Source: a virus
DNA length: 39,380 bases
Direction: 5' to 3' (one strand)
Virus record (IMG/VR): IMGVR_UViG_3300037827_000262
Span: 1 to 39,380 of that record
The notes beneath the pieces are model-generated. The model saw nothing but the letters and a program-made list of their open reading frames with translations, did no database searches and was not told the DNA's origin. Position 1 is the stretch's first letter, and each line of letters starts with the position of its first letter. Shown here one piece after another: positions 14,587-23,932 of this stretch. The translations under genes and the position numbers were made by a program.

Positions 14587-17361
14587 GTGTCCGTTATCGG
14601 CACCGCAGAGATCATCGTCACCGCGAACACGGCTGGCTTCAGCGAAGAACTGAAGGCTGGGACCGCCGCTGGGTTCGCGGAGCAGGACTTGGCGATGAGA
14701 GGTCTCGGGAAGAGAGCGAAGGATGCCGAAGCGCACACGAGCAAGTTGTCGGGCGCGCTCTCGAAGATGGGGAACACGCTGTCGAATACCGGCATCCCCG
14801 GCGTCTCGCAGTTCGGGAAGGGGCTGTCGAAAGCCGGGGAGCAGACGAAGGGGCTCGAAGGTCACGCCGGTGGTCTGAATAAGCAACTGTCGATGCTCGG
14901 CGGCGCCGCGCTTCTCGGCGTCGGTGCGGCGGCGGTCGGGATCGGCGCGCTCTCCGTCCACTTCGCTGACGCGTACCAGCAGGCGACGACCTCGATCGCG
15001 AACACCGAGGGGATCTCGGTGAAGGCGGCGAACAACATCGGCAGCGCGTTCCTCGGGACGGCGGGTCAGAGCAAGTTCAGCGCGACCGAGATGGCGAGCG
15101 CATTCGCCGACGTGTCGGGGCAACTGAAAACAACGCAAGGTTCGGCGCTGACCGTCGCGCAGTCGATGACGTTTATGAACGCGGCGTCCGATCTCGCCGA
15201 GGCGAAGCAGATCGACCTCGCGACCGCGACGAACTCGCTCGGCTCGATCATGCAGGCGTTCCAGATCAAGGCGAAGGACGCCGCGTCGGCGACCGACGTG
15301 ATCTACAACTCGTCGAACGCGACCGGGATCAGCGTCGAGGGACTCTCGCAGCAGTTCATAAAGATGCATTCGAAGTTGGGCGACCTCGGCGGAGGACTTA
15401 AGGACTTCGGCGGACTCCTCGTCGCGTTGATCCACGACGGGTTCTCGGGACGCTCCGCGATGACGGCGCTCTCGGGCGGAATGACGACATTGCTGAAGCC
15501 GCAGGTCACGTACAATCAGGCACTCCTCGCGCAGAAGCAGGCGTACTCGCAGTTGACGCCCGAGAGCGCGAAACTCGTGACCGGCTACAACAACGGCTCG
15601 ATCTCCTCGACTCAATACTCGAAGGCGGTCAAGACGCTCTCCAGCGAGCAGCAGACTGCGGTCAAGACCTACACGTCGGCACAGGGCGCGATCACGAAGG
15701 CGCAGACCGCGATGAAGTTGCAGGGCGTCACGACGCTCAACGCGAAAGGTCAGTTCGTCGGACTCGGCTCGATCATCGACCAGTTACAGCCGAAGTACAA
15801 GAAGATGACCGAGATCCAGCAACTCGCCTACTCGACCACGCTGTTCGGCGCGAGCGGCGCGAAGCAACTCACGAAGGTGATCGACGACGGCTCGGGATCG
15901 TACAACCGCGCCGTCGCTGCCGTGTCGAAGTCCGGCTCGGCGTCGAAGGCTGCCGCAATCCAGAACCAAACGCTCACCGCTCAGACGAAGATCCTCGGCG
16001 CGACCTTCGACGACCTGTTCACGCAAATCGGTATCAAACTCATCCCCATCGTGACGAAGTTGACGGAGGCGTTCACGCACGCGACTCTCTACCTCCTAAA
16101 GCACAAGGACATCCTGTATGCGATCGCCGCCGTCGTCGGCGGTCTGCTGACCACCGTGATTGGCGTGTTCGTCGTGAACAAGATGGTCGCGTTCGGTAAG
16201 TCCTTCAGTCAGGCGAGCGATGCCGTTGTCGGCTTGGTCAAGAAACTGTTTGGCCTCGGACCCGCAGCGCAGGCGAGCGCCGACGAGACCGCCGCGAGTA
16301 GCGACGAGACCTCGGCGTCCGTGCAGGGCGCGGCTGACGCGATCCAAGCGGCTGCCGATGCGATCGACGCGGCGACACAGAGCATCATCGATGGGTTCTC
16401 GCTCATGGCGGAGTCGGTCGGCGTCGACGCCGAGGCGATGACCGGCGCGGTTACCGGCGCGACGACGGAGCAGGAAGGCGTGCTCGAAGGTCTTGTCGCA
16501 ACTGCACAGACGACCGCAGCCGGGGTTGACTCCGCGTTCGCGGAGATGGGTGCCGGAGCGGGGGCGGCTGCCGCCTCGATTGGCGTAGCGATGACCGGCG
16601 CGCAGGGCGCGATGGATGCGACCGCAGCGACCGCAGCGACGACGGCGGCGGAGGTCGATGCGTCGCTCGCCACGGAGGGCGGCGCAGGCGCGTTAGGCGG
16701 TCTCGGATTGGGCGCTGGTGCTGCCGGTCTGGCTGGCGGAGCAGCGGCAGGTGTCGGCGGCGGTGCGGCAGTCGGCGCGAGCGCGATCCTCCCCGCTGCG
16801 ATCGCGGGCGCGACGGCGTACATGGGGACGGACTACCTCCTCCACCACACGCCGCTTGGTGGCGCGGTCGCGGGACTTGCGAGCGGGATCGCGGGGCTGT
16901 TCGGTCAGATCCCGTCGTCCGGCGTCGACTTCAGCAAACTCGGGAAGGGCACGACTGGCGCGCTCGACAAGTACGGCGGGCAGAAGGGTCTCGCGGAGGC
17001 AGCGGCCAAGATCGTCGCAAAGGACGAGGAGCGGGAGCGCGACTCCGCCATCGAGAACTCGACGCTCACGACGATCGCCAACACGCTCATCGGTCAGGAC
17101 GTGCTCCCGAAGGACGTGCGGCTCCTCGACCGCGAGAACCTCGGACGCGACATCGGCACGATCTCGGGTGCCAAGATCGCGGAGACGCTCATGGCCTACC
17201 TTCGCGAGATCCAGCAACAGAACCTTCGACCGAATGCAGGCGAGGTCGGCCAGATCATCGGCACGCTGAACATTCACGACGCGAAGTTGACGGAACGCGA
17301 GTTGGTCGCCGAACTCTCGTGGGCCGTGCACAACGGTTCGCTTGGGTCGCTGCGACCATGA
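14587..17361 (+). CDS. Tape measure protein
   Basis: Encodes 924 residues from GTG. The start (VIGTAEIIVTANTAGFSEELK), the helical Ala/Gly/Lys-rich body, the phage minor-tail/TP901-type core (FADAYQQATTSIANTEG, FGGLLVALIHDGF, SGGMTTLLKP), a hydrophobic segment (ILYAIAAVVGGLLTTVIGVFV, about 510-535) and a long Ala/Gly-rich region (~560-750) are typical. The length suggests a tail of very roughly 140 nm at ~1.5 A per residue (general rule, not measured). It lies between the chaperones and the Dit-like gene, and its stop overlaps the next ATG. Confidence 0.9.
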   Translation: MSVIGTAEIIVTANTAGFSEELKAGTAAGFAEQDLAMRGLGKRAKDAEAHTSKLSGALSKMGNTLSNTGIPGVSQFGKGLSKAGEQTKGLEGHAGGLNKQLSMLGGAALLGVGAAAVGIGALSVHFADAYQQATTSIANTEGISVKAANNIGSAFLGTAGQSKFSATEMASAFADVSGQLKTTQGSALTVAQSMTFMNAASDLAEAKQIDLATATNSLGSIMQAFQIKAKDAASATDVIYNSSNATGISVEGLSQQFIKMHSKLGDLGGGLKDFGGLLVALIHDGFSGRSAMTALSGGMTTLLKPQVTYNQALLAQKQAYSQLTPESAKLVTGYNNGSISSTQYSKAVKTLSSEQQTAVKTYTSAQGAITKAQTAMKLQGVTTLNAKGQFVGLGSIIDQLQPKYKKMTEIQQLAYSTTLFGASGAKQLTKVIDDGSGSYNRAVAAVSKSGSASKAAAIQNQTLTAQTKILGATFDDLFTQIGIKLIPIVTKLTEAFTHATLYLLKHKDILYAIAAVVGGLLTTVIGVFVVNKMVAFGKSFSQASDAVVGLVKKLFGLGPAAQASADETAASSDETSASVQGAADAIQAAADAIDAATQSIIDGFSLMAESVGVDAEAMTGAVTGATTEQEGVLEGLVATAQTTAAGVDSAFAEMGAGAGAAAASIGVAMTGAQGAMDATAATAATTAAEVDASLATEGGAGALGGLGLGAGAAGLAGGAAAGVGGGAAVGASAILPAAIAGATAYMGTDYLLHHTPLGGAVAGLASGIAGLFGQIPSSGVDFSKLGKGTTGALDKYGGQKGLAEAAAKIVAKDEERERDSAIENSTLTTIANTLIGQDVLPKDVRLLDRENLGRDIGTISGAKIAETLMAYLREIQQQNLRPNAGEVGQIIGTLNIHDAKLTERELVAELSWAVHNGSLGSLRP

Positions 17362-18494
17362 GCGCGCCAGCCCACATCGTCGATCCGACGCTCACCGCGA
17401 CGTTCGTCGCTGGCGTCGTCAACCATCTCGACTTCACGGCAGCGCCTCGCGCGCTCCCCGCTGGCGCGATCGTTAGTGCCATCGACGTTCTCACGAATCC
17501 GCAGGCGTTCACGACGACGGCGCCGATCGCTGTTGGCGACACATCGGTCACGGTCGAGGCGCGAGTGATCCCGAACGACATCTCGTTTGGCGTCTACGTC
17601 GAGGGGTTCATGCTGATCGACCTCAGCGGGTACCCCGGCGGCGTCGCGTTCTACTACCGGGGATTGATCTTCGGCGGCATCGAGCGCATCCCCGCGTTCC
17701 CGTCGCCGGTCCCGACGTTCCAAGTCGTGAGCATCCAAGGTTTCGACCAGCCTGCCGTCACGTCGGGCGACCTCCAGCGACCGCTCGATAGCGGCCAGTT
17801 CATCGGCGTCGACGTGCTCGGCGGTCGTGACGTCATCGTGCAGGTCGCGATCGGCGCGAACTCGCCGAGTGCGCTCGACGCGGCGCGCGCTCAGGTCGCC
17901 GCGATAATGACCCCGGACCCGGCGGGCGTGACGGAGTACCCGCTGTTCTTCACGACGCCCGGAGGCACGCAGTACGGCGTGAACGCGCGACCTCGCAAGT
18001 ACGGGTTCAAGATCGACGTGAACTCGCTGCTCGCTTACGGCGTGATCGCGACGCTTCAGTTCAGTTCCGTCGACCCGCGCATCTACTCGACGCCGACGCA
18101 ACTCCTCCAACTCTCTGCGTCGAGCGGCGCCGTCGCTGGGACCGCACCGAACAACGGATCGATGGAGATGCGACCGCTGTTCGAGATCGAGGCTGGTTCC
18201 GGCGACCCTGCGCCGCTCACGGTTCAGCAAGCGGACCTTCCGGGCACGCCAGCGATCGCGTTCACGGCAGAGATGCTCGCGGGCGACACGATCCTCGTCG
18301 ACACTGACTTCCACACGGCGTGGTACGTCCCGGCGTCCGGCGGTCCCTACGACGCGCTCTCGACGCTCTCTGACGGCTCGCAATGGTGGAACATCCCGGC
18401 GGGCGACGTCGGACCGAACAACATCCACTTCACGGTAACGAGCGGTGACGGCGTGCTCAACCTCTACTACGCCGACGCGTTCGGGAGTGTGTAG
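17358..18494 (+). CDS. Distal tail (Dit)-like minor tail protein
   Basis: Encodes 378 residues from the ATG that overlaps the tape measure stop (ATGA). The middle part has RPLDSGQFIGVDVLGGRDV, a helical region, YPLFFTTPGG and YGVNARPRKYGFKID followed by ATLQFSSVDPRIYS, the N-terminal barrel pattern of siphovirus Dit proteins. The C-terminal part (FEIEAGSGDPAPL...WWNIPAGDVGPN) fits the galectin-like domain. Dit forms the hub between tail tube and baseplate. The frame is open upstream to 17319, but the ATGA overlap and the homology select 17358. Confidence 0.75.
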   Translation: MSAPAHIVDPTLTATFVAGVVNHLDFTAAPRALPAGAIVSAIDVLTNPQAFTTTAPIAVGDTSVTVEARVIPNDISFGVYVEGFMLIDLSGYPGGVAFYYRGLIFGGIERIPAFPSPVPTFQVVSIQGFDQPAVTSGDLQRPLDSGQFIGVDVLGGRDVIVQVAIGANSPSALDAARAQVAAIMTPDPAGVTEYPLFFTTPGGTQYGVNARPRKYGFKIDVNSLLAYGVIATLQFSSVDPRIYSTPTQLLQLSASSGAVAGTAPNNGSMEMRPLFEIEAGSGDPAPLTVQQADLPGTPAIAFTAEMLAGDTILVDTDFHTAWYVPASGGPYDALSTLSDGSQWWNIPAGDVGPNNIHFTVTSGDGVLNLYYADAFGSV

Positions 18495-20303
18495 GTGTCC
18501 GACTTCCAGCAGGTTCCGATCATCTATCGCCTGTACGACTGGCAAGGCTGCGACGAACTCACCGCGCTCCCGTTCTACAAGGTCTCGTTCGGTGAGACGA
18601 TCTCCGCCGACGACACGTTCACCGGGACGATCAAACTCTCGGACCCGCGAGTACAGCGCACTCGGTGGGAGCGCGCGACGCGACCGAACTGCTCGACGCT
18701 CGTGCTCGACGTCGGGAACCCCGGCGGAGAGTCGCCGTGGGGCGGGATGGTGACCGCGCGCAAGTACGAATCGAAAACTCACGAACTCACGGTCACGGCG
18801 ACGACGTTCGGGACGTACCTGAAACAACGACTTCAGGCGAAGGACTACACGGTCCCCGATCCGACCGCTGCGTACTGGGCGGCGAACCCCGCCGACCCGA
18901 CGGTCATCGCCGCGCAGATCGTTCACGACGCGCTCACACAGTCGCTCACGATGCCGACAGCCGACGCGTACTGCGATCCGTGCGGCAACGTCGAGATCCT
19001 CGTGAACGGCGCGCCACCACCCTCGATCACCGGGTGCACGTCGCACGGCATCGTGATCGCAGGCTCCGCGCAAGTCACGTGCTTCGGCGAGAACGCATGC
19101 GTCGTTGGGCTGGTTGGGAGCGACCCCGGCTCGCTGATCTCTGACGGCTCGGTGCTCATAACGCCGGGGACGACGGTCGATGCGGTCGTCCAGAACTACG
19201 ACGCGCAGGCGCCGGTCAACGCGGTCACGGTCGCGACGATCACGATAACTGACGACGAACTGCACGGCGTCGTGTCACCCTACGAACTCGCCGTCGGGAT
19301 GATCGTCGACATGCCCGACTGCGGCTACCGAACCACCGTGATCGGTCTCGGCGCGTTCACGATCGTCGGCGGTCACTACCACTACACGACGGTCCACATG
19401 AGCGCAGCGGCGACCGCGACGCACTCCTCAGCGGTCGGCACCATCGGTGGCTACTACACGGTCACGATGTCCGCGCCTGCGACCGCCGGACCTCCGGCCA
19501 GCGAGGGCGTTGACCTCTCGTTCTCCAATGGCTCGGGTCCGACGCCGATCTTGAACTGGATCGATGGGCAGTACGCCAAGACACAGTTCCAGACCGTCGA
19601 CGCGATCGTCACCGCGCTTGCACAGATGGGCTACGGCTTCGGCTTCGACTACTCGTGGGACGTCGTGTTTCGACCGGGGACGACGCAGCCGCTCATCCGG
19701 TTCAACATCGAGTACCCGCGCAAGGGGCGCGTCTGGCCGGGGAGCGGCATCGTCATCGATCTTGAACAGGCGACGGAGTGGTCATATACCGAGGACGGTA
19801 AGAACCAAGCGATCGGGATGATCGATAGCGGGAGCGCGGCGGGCGGTGTGGTCTCGGCCATCGTTGCCGCGCCGTCCGTCGTGATCGGCGACGGTTACGC
19901 ACCGGTCGAGGCAACGACCTCGCACACGCAGGTGACGGACCTGAAGCAACTGCAAGGTCTCGTCGCGGGCGACCAAGCCGTCGTCGTCTGGCCGATCGCG
20001 ACGATGGAAGTGACGATGCCGCTCATCCTCATCGAGCCGGAGACCGTCGATGCGCCGAACCCTCCGGGCGTCCGGCTCGCCGCGCTGAACGCGGGCGACG
20101 ACGTGCTCGTCGTCGTGGGGATGGGTAACCAGCCGGTCGTCGGGCTCCCGCAGGACCCGCGCTGGCCGCACGGACTCTTGTTCATCGTCGAGATGACGAA
20201 GTGGAAGGCGACGATCAACGAGCATGGTGTGTCGACGGTCGTCCTCACGATGGGGTTGCCACCGATCGATACGCTTCCCGCGCCACAACCACCGACAGGC
20301 TGA
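18495..20303 (+). CDS. Tail hub protein, Gp37-like
   Basis: Encodes 602 residues from GTG immediately after the Dit stop. It contains the start of the siphovirus Gp37-like hub domain (VSFGETISADDTFTGTIKLS, TLVLDVGNPGGESPWGGMVT, ELTVTATTFGTYLKQRL), a Cys-containing inserted region (~155-330) with small beta-rich repeats, and the hub's second half (VDAIVTALAQMGYGFGFDYS, DLEQATEWSYTEDGKNQ, VLTMGLPP). It probably forms the tail-tip platform that carries fibres. The inserted region may be an extra domain facing outwards (inference). Confidence 0.7.
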   Translation: MSDFQQVPIIYRLYDWQGCDELTALPFYKVSFGETISADDTFTGTIKLSDPRVQRTRWERATRPNCSTLVLDVGNPGGESPWGGMVTARKYESKTHELTVTATTFGTYLKQRLQAKDYTVPDPTAAYWAANPADPTVIAAQIVHDALTQSLTMPTADAYCDPCGNVEILVNGAPPPSITGCTSHGIVIAGSAQVTCFGENACVVGLVGSDPGSLISDGSVLITPGTTVDAVVQNYDAQAPVNAVTVATITITDDELHGVVSPYELAVGMIVDMPDCGYRTTVIGLGAFTIVGGHYHYTTVHMSAAATATHSSAVGTIGGYYTVTMSAPATAGPPASEGVDLSFSNGSGPTPILNWIDGQYAKTQFQTVDAIVTALAQMGYGFGFDYSWDVVFRPGTTQPLIRFNIEYPRKGRVWPGSGIVIDLEQATEWSYTEDGKNQAIGMIDSGSAAGGVVSAIVAAPSVVIGDGYAPVEATTSHTQVTDLKQLQGLVAGDQAVVVWPIATMEVTMPLILIEPETVDAPNPPGVRLAALNAGDDVLVVVGMGNQPVVGLPQDPRWPHGLLFIVEMTKWKATINEHGVSTVVLTMGLPPIDTLPAPQPPTG

Positions 20304-20305
20304 CC

Positions 20306-21064
20306 ATGCCGAACCGCCAACCGTTCCCGAGCGACATCCTTAGCAGAGCACTCCATCGGATGCGCTCCGACACCGACGCGTTGCAGCGCCAGAACACGTC
20401 CGTCATCGTCGACCCGAGCGGCGCGACCGGCGACCCGTCGAACAACTACGCGGTCATTGTCTCTGGCTGGCTGAAGCCGATCACGGCCATCGCCGCTTGG
20501 GGTCTCGCGGTGTGGAACCAAGCGACGTCGACGTGGGTCCAGATCAACTCCTCGGGCGGTACGTCGTCGTCGACCGTCGTCGCGCCGCAGACGCCGGACG
20601 TCGCATCGACCGCTGGCGCCGCGTCGGCGTACTCGCGCGGCGACCACTCGCACGGTACGCCGCAGTTCAAGTTGGCGAAGTACCTCATCGGCGGCTCCGG
20701 CTCGACGACGCTCGCAGGGGGCGCGTCGTCCTCGACCAATCTCTCGGTCACGACGCCAGCGAGCGTGCTCCTCCGGACGACGGTGCAGATCCCGGTAGTC
20801 GCCTTCAGCGCCGACGGCGGTGCGCTCCTTGTGACGCTCACCGATCCGTTCTCAGTCATCGTCAACCAAGTGCTCCACCAAGGCTCGATCAATAACGGCG
20901 CCTACTTCGCGAATCACCTAACGATCGTCGGCGAGTCGGCGCAAGGGCACTACTCCGGCGGTCTGTTCAACCTCACGATTCAGAACGTTGGAACCCCTAC
21001 GGCCACGATCCTCGGCAACAACTACGACCAGATCTCAGTCATCTTCGACGTTGTGGACACCTAG
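20306..21064 (+). CDS. Tail fibre-like minor tail protein
   Basis: Encodes 252 residues from the ATG at 20306, three bases after the hub stop. The helical N-terminus (FPSDILSRALHRMRSDTDALQRQ) is followed by a beta-rich body with SAYSRGDHSHGTPQ, a metal-binding HxH-type motif found at trimeric fibre junctions, and a Ser/Thr/Gly-rich region. It probably anchors to the hub and contributes to host contact. No enzymatic motif was seen. Confidence 0.6.
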   Translation: MPNRQPFPSDILSRALHRMRSDTDALQRQNTSVIVDPSGATGDPSNNYAVIVSGWLKPITAIAAWGLAVWNQATSTWVQINSSGGTSSSTVVAPQTPDVASTAGAASAYSRGDHSHGTPQFKLAKYLIGGSGSTTLAGGASSSTNLSVTTPASVLLRTTVQIPVVAFSADGGALLVTLTDPFSVIVNQVLHQGSINNGAYFANHLTIVGESAQGHYSGGLFNLTIQNVGTPTATILGNNYDQISVIFDVVDT

Positions 21065-21076
21065 TACCATCCGGCT

Positions 21077-21730
21077 ATGACGCTGACTCGTTCCACGGCT
21101 GGTCTCGCGCTCCTGAAGGTCGCGGAGCAACTGAACGGACTCCCCTACGTGTTCGGCGGGACGCCGGACCCCGCGAAGGGCGAAGGGACCGACTGCTCGG
21201 GGACGACGCAGTTCGGCGCGGCTGGCGTCGGTGTCGCGATCGCCCGCTCGACCTACGGCCAGTTCGAGGAGTTCGTGTTCGACCAGCGCAACGGCTTCGC
21301 GAGGCGAGCGAACGAGCCGGGTGACTTCCTATTCATCCCCGGCAGCGACGCGATCGGCAACGAGCCGGGACACGTGATGATCTTCGTCCGCGAGGGCGAA
21401 GTGTTCCAAGCCGAGATGACCGGCACGCTGATCGGTCTCTATCCCTACGACACGAACGTGTGGGAGTACCGGACCCGCGTCGCGCTCCACTTCAACGTCG
21501 ACCCGCCGCCGCCCGACAGGTTCCCCGCGCCGACCGCGCAGCAGATCGCGCGCGCCGGTCTCGTCTCCGTCGACGTGCGACAAGCCACCGAGGCGCTCGT
21601 GAACGGCTGGAACCTCTACCACTGGGACGAGACGCACGGTCGCTTCGTCGGCGTCCCGACACCGGGCACCGACGCGCACGGTCCCGCCGAGTACGTGAAC
21701 CGCAACTGGCGGCACGTTCGCATGGCGTGA
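21077..21730 (+). CDS. NlpC/P60-type peptidase (tail-associated or endolysin)
   Basis: Encodes 217 residues. LPYVFGG and GTDCSGTTQ supply the catalytic Cys40, and PGDFLFIPG followed by PGHVMIFV supplies the catalytic His99, the standard NlpC/P60 arrangement. Such enzymes cleave D-Glu-diamino acid linkages in peptidoglycan. The C-terminal ~70 residues (AQQIARAGLVSVDVRQA, GWNLYHWDETHGRF) look like a small binding domain. No signal peptide is seen, which fits either a virion-associated lysin or an endolysin released through a holin. It lies next to small membrane proteins. Confidence 0.85.
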   Translation: MTLTRSTAGLALLKVAEQLNGLPYVFGGTPDPAKGEGTDCSGTTQFGAAGVGVAIARSTYGQFEEFVFDQRNGFARRANEPGDFLFIPGSDAIGNEPGHVMIFVREGEVFQAEMTGTLIGLYPYDTNVWEYRTRVALHFNVDPPPPDRFPAPTAQQIARAGLVSVDVRQATEALVNGWNLYHWDETHGRFVGVPTPGTDAHGPAEYVNRNWRHVRMA

Positions 21731-22185
21731 CGATCTCGTCGCCGCCGAACCCCGAATGGTCGCTCCCCGCATGGATCGCCCACCAAGAGGAACTACGGGC
21801 TGCTGATCTTCGGTTTCAAGATGAACGCGACCGGCGCTACACAGAGCGCGACATTCTCCGGCAAGAGGCGTTGCAGATCAAGGCCGAAGCCGACAAGCGC
21901 GCGCTGGAGTTGCAGACCGAGACTCAGAAGTACAAGGACGAGAAGGCAAACGAACTGCGCAGCCAGATCGAGCGCGAGCGCGGTACCTACGTCACACATG
22001 CCGAACTCACGTCGTCCGTCGAGAAGATCGAGGCGACGCTCTCACCGCTGATCGACTTCCGCAGCGGCTCGCAGGGCATACAGGGCGAGGCGACGCGATC
22101 GGCTGCACGGAACCTCTCGCTCCTCATCATCGTCGTCGGCGCCTTCGCGGCGGTCATAGCGGCCATCAGCCCGCACATCCACTAG
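21727..22185 (+). CDS. Coiled-coil protein with C-terminal membrane anchor
   Basis: Encodes 152 residues from the GTG overlapping the peptidase stop (GTGA). Residues ~20-90 are highly charged and helical, a coiled coil (RDRRYTERDILRQEALQIKA...). The C-terminus has a single membrane span (LSLLIIVVGAFAAVIAAIS). This layout recurs in actinophage lysis regions next to the endolysin, where such proteins are called holin-like or membrane proteins. Topology suggests a cytoplasmic coiled coil. The role is inferred from position. Confidence 0.65.
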   Translation: MTISSPPNPEWSLPAWIAHQEELRAADLRFQDERDRRYTERDILRQEALQIKAEADKRALELQTETQKYKDEKANELRSQIERERGTYVTHAELTSSVEKIEATLSPLIDFRSGSQGIQGEATRSAARNLSLLIIVVGAFAAVIAAISPHIH

Positions 22186-22195
22186 GTTCCGGGGC

Positions 22196-22723
22196 GTGGG
22201 CGACGAGGAGTTCGTGAAACGAGTCCGGATCGACGTCTATCACCACTTCCCCGGCGGTATCCCGGTCTCCGGCTCAATCAGCATTACGCTCACGGAGGCA
22301 ACACCGACTCGGCCACCGGCGACGAGCGCCCGCTTAGTCGTCACACCAACGAAGGGACCAGCGATGCCCGGACAGATCACCGTCGACACCAACAACGAGA
22401 CCGCGACCGTCGAGTTCCTCGACGACAAGGGCGACGCGAACGCGCTACCTCCGGTAGCAGCCTCTGGCTCGCCGCTCGTCGTGACGTTCGCCTCGGACAA
22501 CCCGGCAGCCGCGACCATCGCGACGGACGCAACGAACCCGCTTCAGGGCGACGTCACGCCGACCGGCGAGGGCGTCGCGAACCTCTACGCGACGTTCGCC
22601 TACGCGGACGGCTCGGCAGTGTTCGAGGCCGACGGCGTGACGCCGTTTCCCGACCCGGCACCGAAGGCGATCACCGTCACCGCAGGCGCCGCGACGTCGA
22701 GCGGTTTCGCACTCTCGATCTAG
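22196..22723 (+). CDS. Ig-like domain protein (possibly two start sites)
   Basis: Encodes 175 residues from GTG. From ~57 on, the sequence (MPGQITVDTNNETATVEF, PLVVTFASDNPAAATI, NPLQGDVTPTGEGVANLYA, PKAITVTAG) is a bacterial Ig-like fold often found on phage virions or secreted proteins. The first 20 residues (EFVKRVRIDVYHHFP) resemble a small conserved phage peptide. The ATG at 22364 inside the frame follows AAGGGA, so an internal start giving only the Ig domain is possible. No catalytic motif was seen. Confidence 0.55.
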   Translation: MGDEEFVKRVRIDVYHHFPGGIPVSGSISITLTEATPTRPPATSARLVVTPTKGPAMPGQITVDTNNETATVEFLDDKGDANALPPVAASGSPLVVTFASDNPAAATIATDATNPLQGDVTPTGEGVANLYATFAYADGSAVFEADGVTPFPDPAPKAITVTAGAATSSGFALSI

Positions 22724-22896
22724 TGCGACTCGCCACGCTCGGCTGCTTCGTGATCGCGCTGCTCTGCGCGTGCATCCATAACCTCACCGTCCTCGACGGA
22801 GGTTGGATACCGTGGCTGATCGGAGGATTCGTCGCGATGTCCGTCAGTGGTGGATTCGCTGACGCCGTAGCGGTGAAGAACAAGTTAGGGCCGTGA
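22723..22896 (+). CDS. Small membrane protein, two membrane spans
   Basis: A 57-residue frame from GTG overlaps the preceding TAG by one base and ends overlapping the next GTG. Two hydrophobic segments are clear: LGCFVIALLCACIHNLTVL and GWIPWLIGGFVAMSVSGGFA. Size, two spans and place in the lysis region make it a holin candidate. It is encoded in the same coupled chain as its neighbours, which supports translation. Confidence 0.65.
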   Translation: MRLATLGCFVIALLCACIHNLTVLDGGWIPWLIGGFVAMSVSGGFADAVAVKNKLGP

Positions 22897-23120
22897 ACTG
22901 GCTCTACACGCTGTGGTTCGGCTACGTCTGGCCAAGCCTGAAGGGCAACGGTCCCGAGGCGGTCGTGCAGACGATCGTCTACGGCGGGATCGCCTACATC
23001 TTCGTGCCACCGTTCCGGAAATGGCTACACGGCGAGTTCACTCACGTTCATGCCAAGATCGACCACATCATCAAGCACCACCCCGACATTCCGACGTTCC
23101 CCGAGAAGGGCGTGAAATGA
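22893..23120 (+). CDS. Small membrane protein with conserved His-rich tail
   Basis: Encodes 75 residues from GTG in a GTGA overlap. The N-terminal half carries hydrophobic/aromatic segments (WLYTLWFGYVWPSL, VVQTIVYGGIAYIFVPPF); the C-terminal half has a helical, His-rich tail ending HHPDIPTFPEKG. Similar small proteins with a terminal HHPDIP motif occur in many actinophage lysis cassettes. A holin or holin-partner role is inferred from this context. Confidence 0.65.
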   Translation: MNWLYTLWFGYVWPSLKGNGPEAVVQTIVYGGIAYIFVPPFRKWLHGEFTHVHAKIDHIIKHHPDIPTFPEKGVK

Positions 23121-23932
23121 CTCGACTCGCAGGCAAGCACGGACGTCGACCACCAAAGCAAGCGCCGTCGCTCCATCTCGGCGACTTCCTCACCGGCGTC
23201 ACGCCGAACTACCCACCGAGCGCGGACTACTTGAACCTCGGCGGCTGGCAGATGCTCGGGAACGACGCAGCCGGAGACTGCGTAGCGGTGACGTGGGCGA
23301 ACCTGCGTCGCCTCATCTCGACGGTGCTCACTGTCACGTCGGCGTACTACCCGACGCAGGATGAGGTCTGGACGATCTACAAGACGCAGAACCCGACGTT
23401 CGATCCGAACGGCGGTGCGGTCAACGGGCCGGGGTCGAGCGCGGACGGCGGCATGGACATACAGACGCTGCTGGAGTACCTCGTCGCGACCGGCGGACCG
23501 GACGGTGTGAAGGCAGTGTGCTTCGCGAGCGTCGACCACACGAACGTCGCGGAGGTCAAGGCAGCCATCGCGATCTTCGGCGGTGTGTGGGTCGGGATCA
23601 ACGTGCTCGACGTCAACATGACCGAGTTCAACGCGGACCAGCCGTGGGACTACTCCGCGACTGCAACACAGGACGGCGGTCACTCGGTGCTGGCCGGTGG
23701 CTACGGCGTACCGGGAGTCGCCTCGCTCGGTGGCGATGAGCGGTTCATCACGTGGGCGGCGGAGACGTCGTTCACCGACGCGTTCTGGACGAACGAGGTC
23801 GAGGAGTGCTGGGTCGTGATCTGGCCGGAGCATCTCGGCACCGCGACATTCGAGCAAGGCGTGAACCTCGTCGCGCTAGAGGCTGCGTTCACCGAGATCA
23901 CCGGGCAGCAGTGGCCTGTGGAGCACCAGTGA
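23117..23932 (+). CDS. Papain-like cysteine peptidase
   Basis: Encodes 271 residues from the ATG that overlaps the upstream stop (ATGA). WQMLGNDAAGDCVAVTWANL gives a catalytic Cys55 at the start of a helix, and DGGHSVLAGGYG gives His189; ITWAAETSFTDAFW follows as the third motif. This is a papain/C39-like architecture seen in phage and bacterial peptidases of unclear substrate. The frame is open upstream to 22913, but homology and coupling select 23117. It lies in the lysis region, so cell-wall or host-surface cleavage is possible. The absence of a signal peptide means export would depend on lysis or the virion. Confidence 0.65.
   Translation: MTRLAGKHGRRPPKQAPSLHLGDFLTGVTPNYPPSADYLNLGGWQMLGNDAAGDCVAVTWANLRRLISTVLTVTSAYYPTQDEVWTIYKTQNPTFDPNGGAVNGPGSSADGGMDIQTLLEYLVATGGPDGVKAVCFASVDHTNVAEVKAAIAIFGGVWVGINVLDVNMTEFNADQPWDYSATATQDGGHSVLAGGYGVPGVASLGGDERFITWAAETSFTDAFWTNEVEECWVVIWPEHLGTATFEQGVNLVALEAAFTEITGQQWPVEHQ

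Noticed and set aside
17274-19265. Long minus-strand open frame (663 codons) opposite the Dit and hub genes
   Set aside because: Arg/Asp/Val-rich shadow of GC-rich coding DNA on the + strand. No recognisable domain, and the + strand genes there are secure. The same applies to other long minus-strand frames such as 4699-6027, 5921-7228 and 9999-11366.
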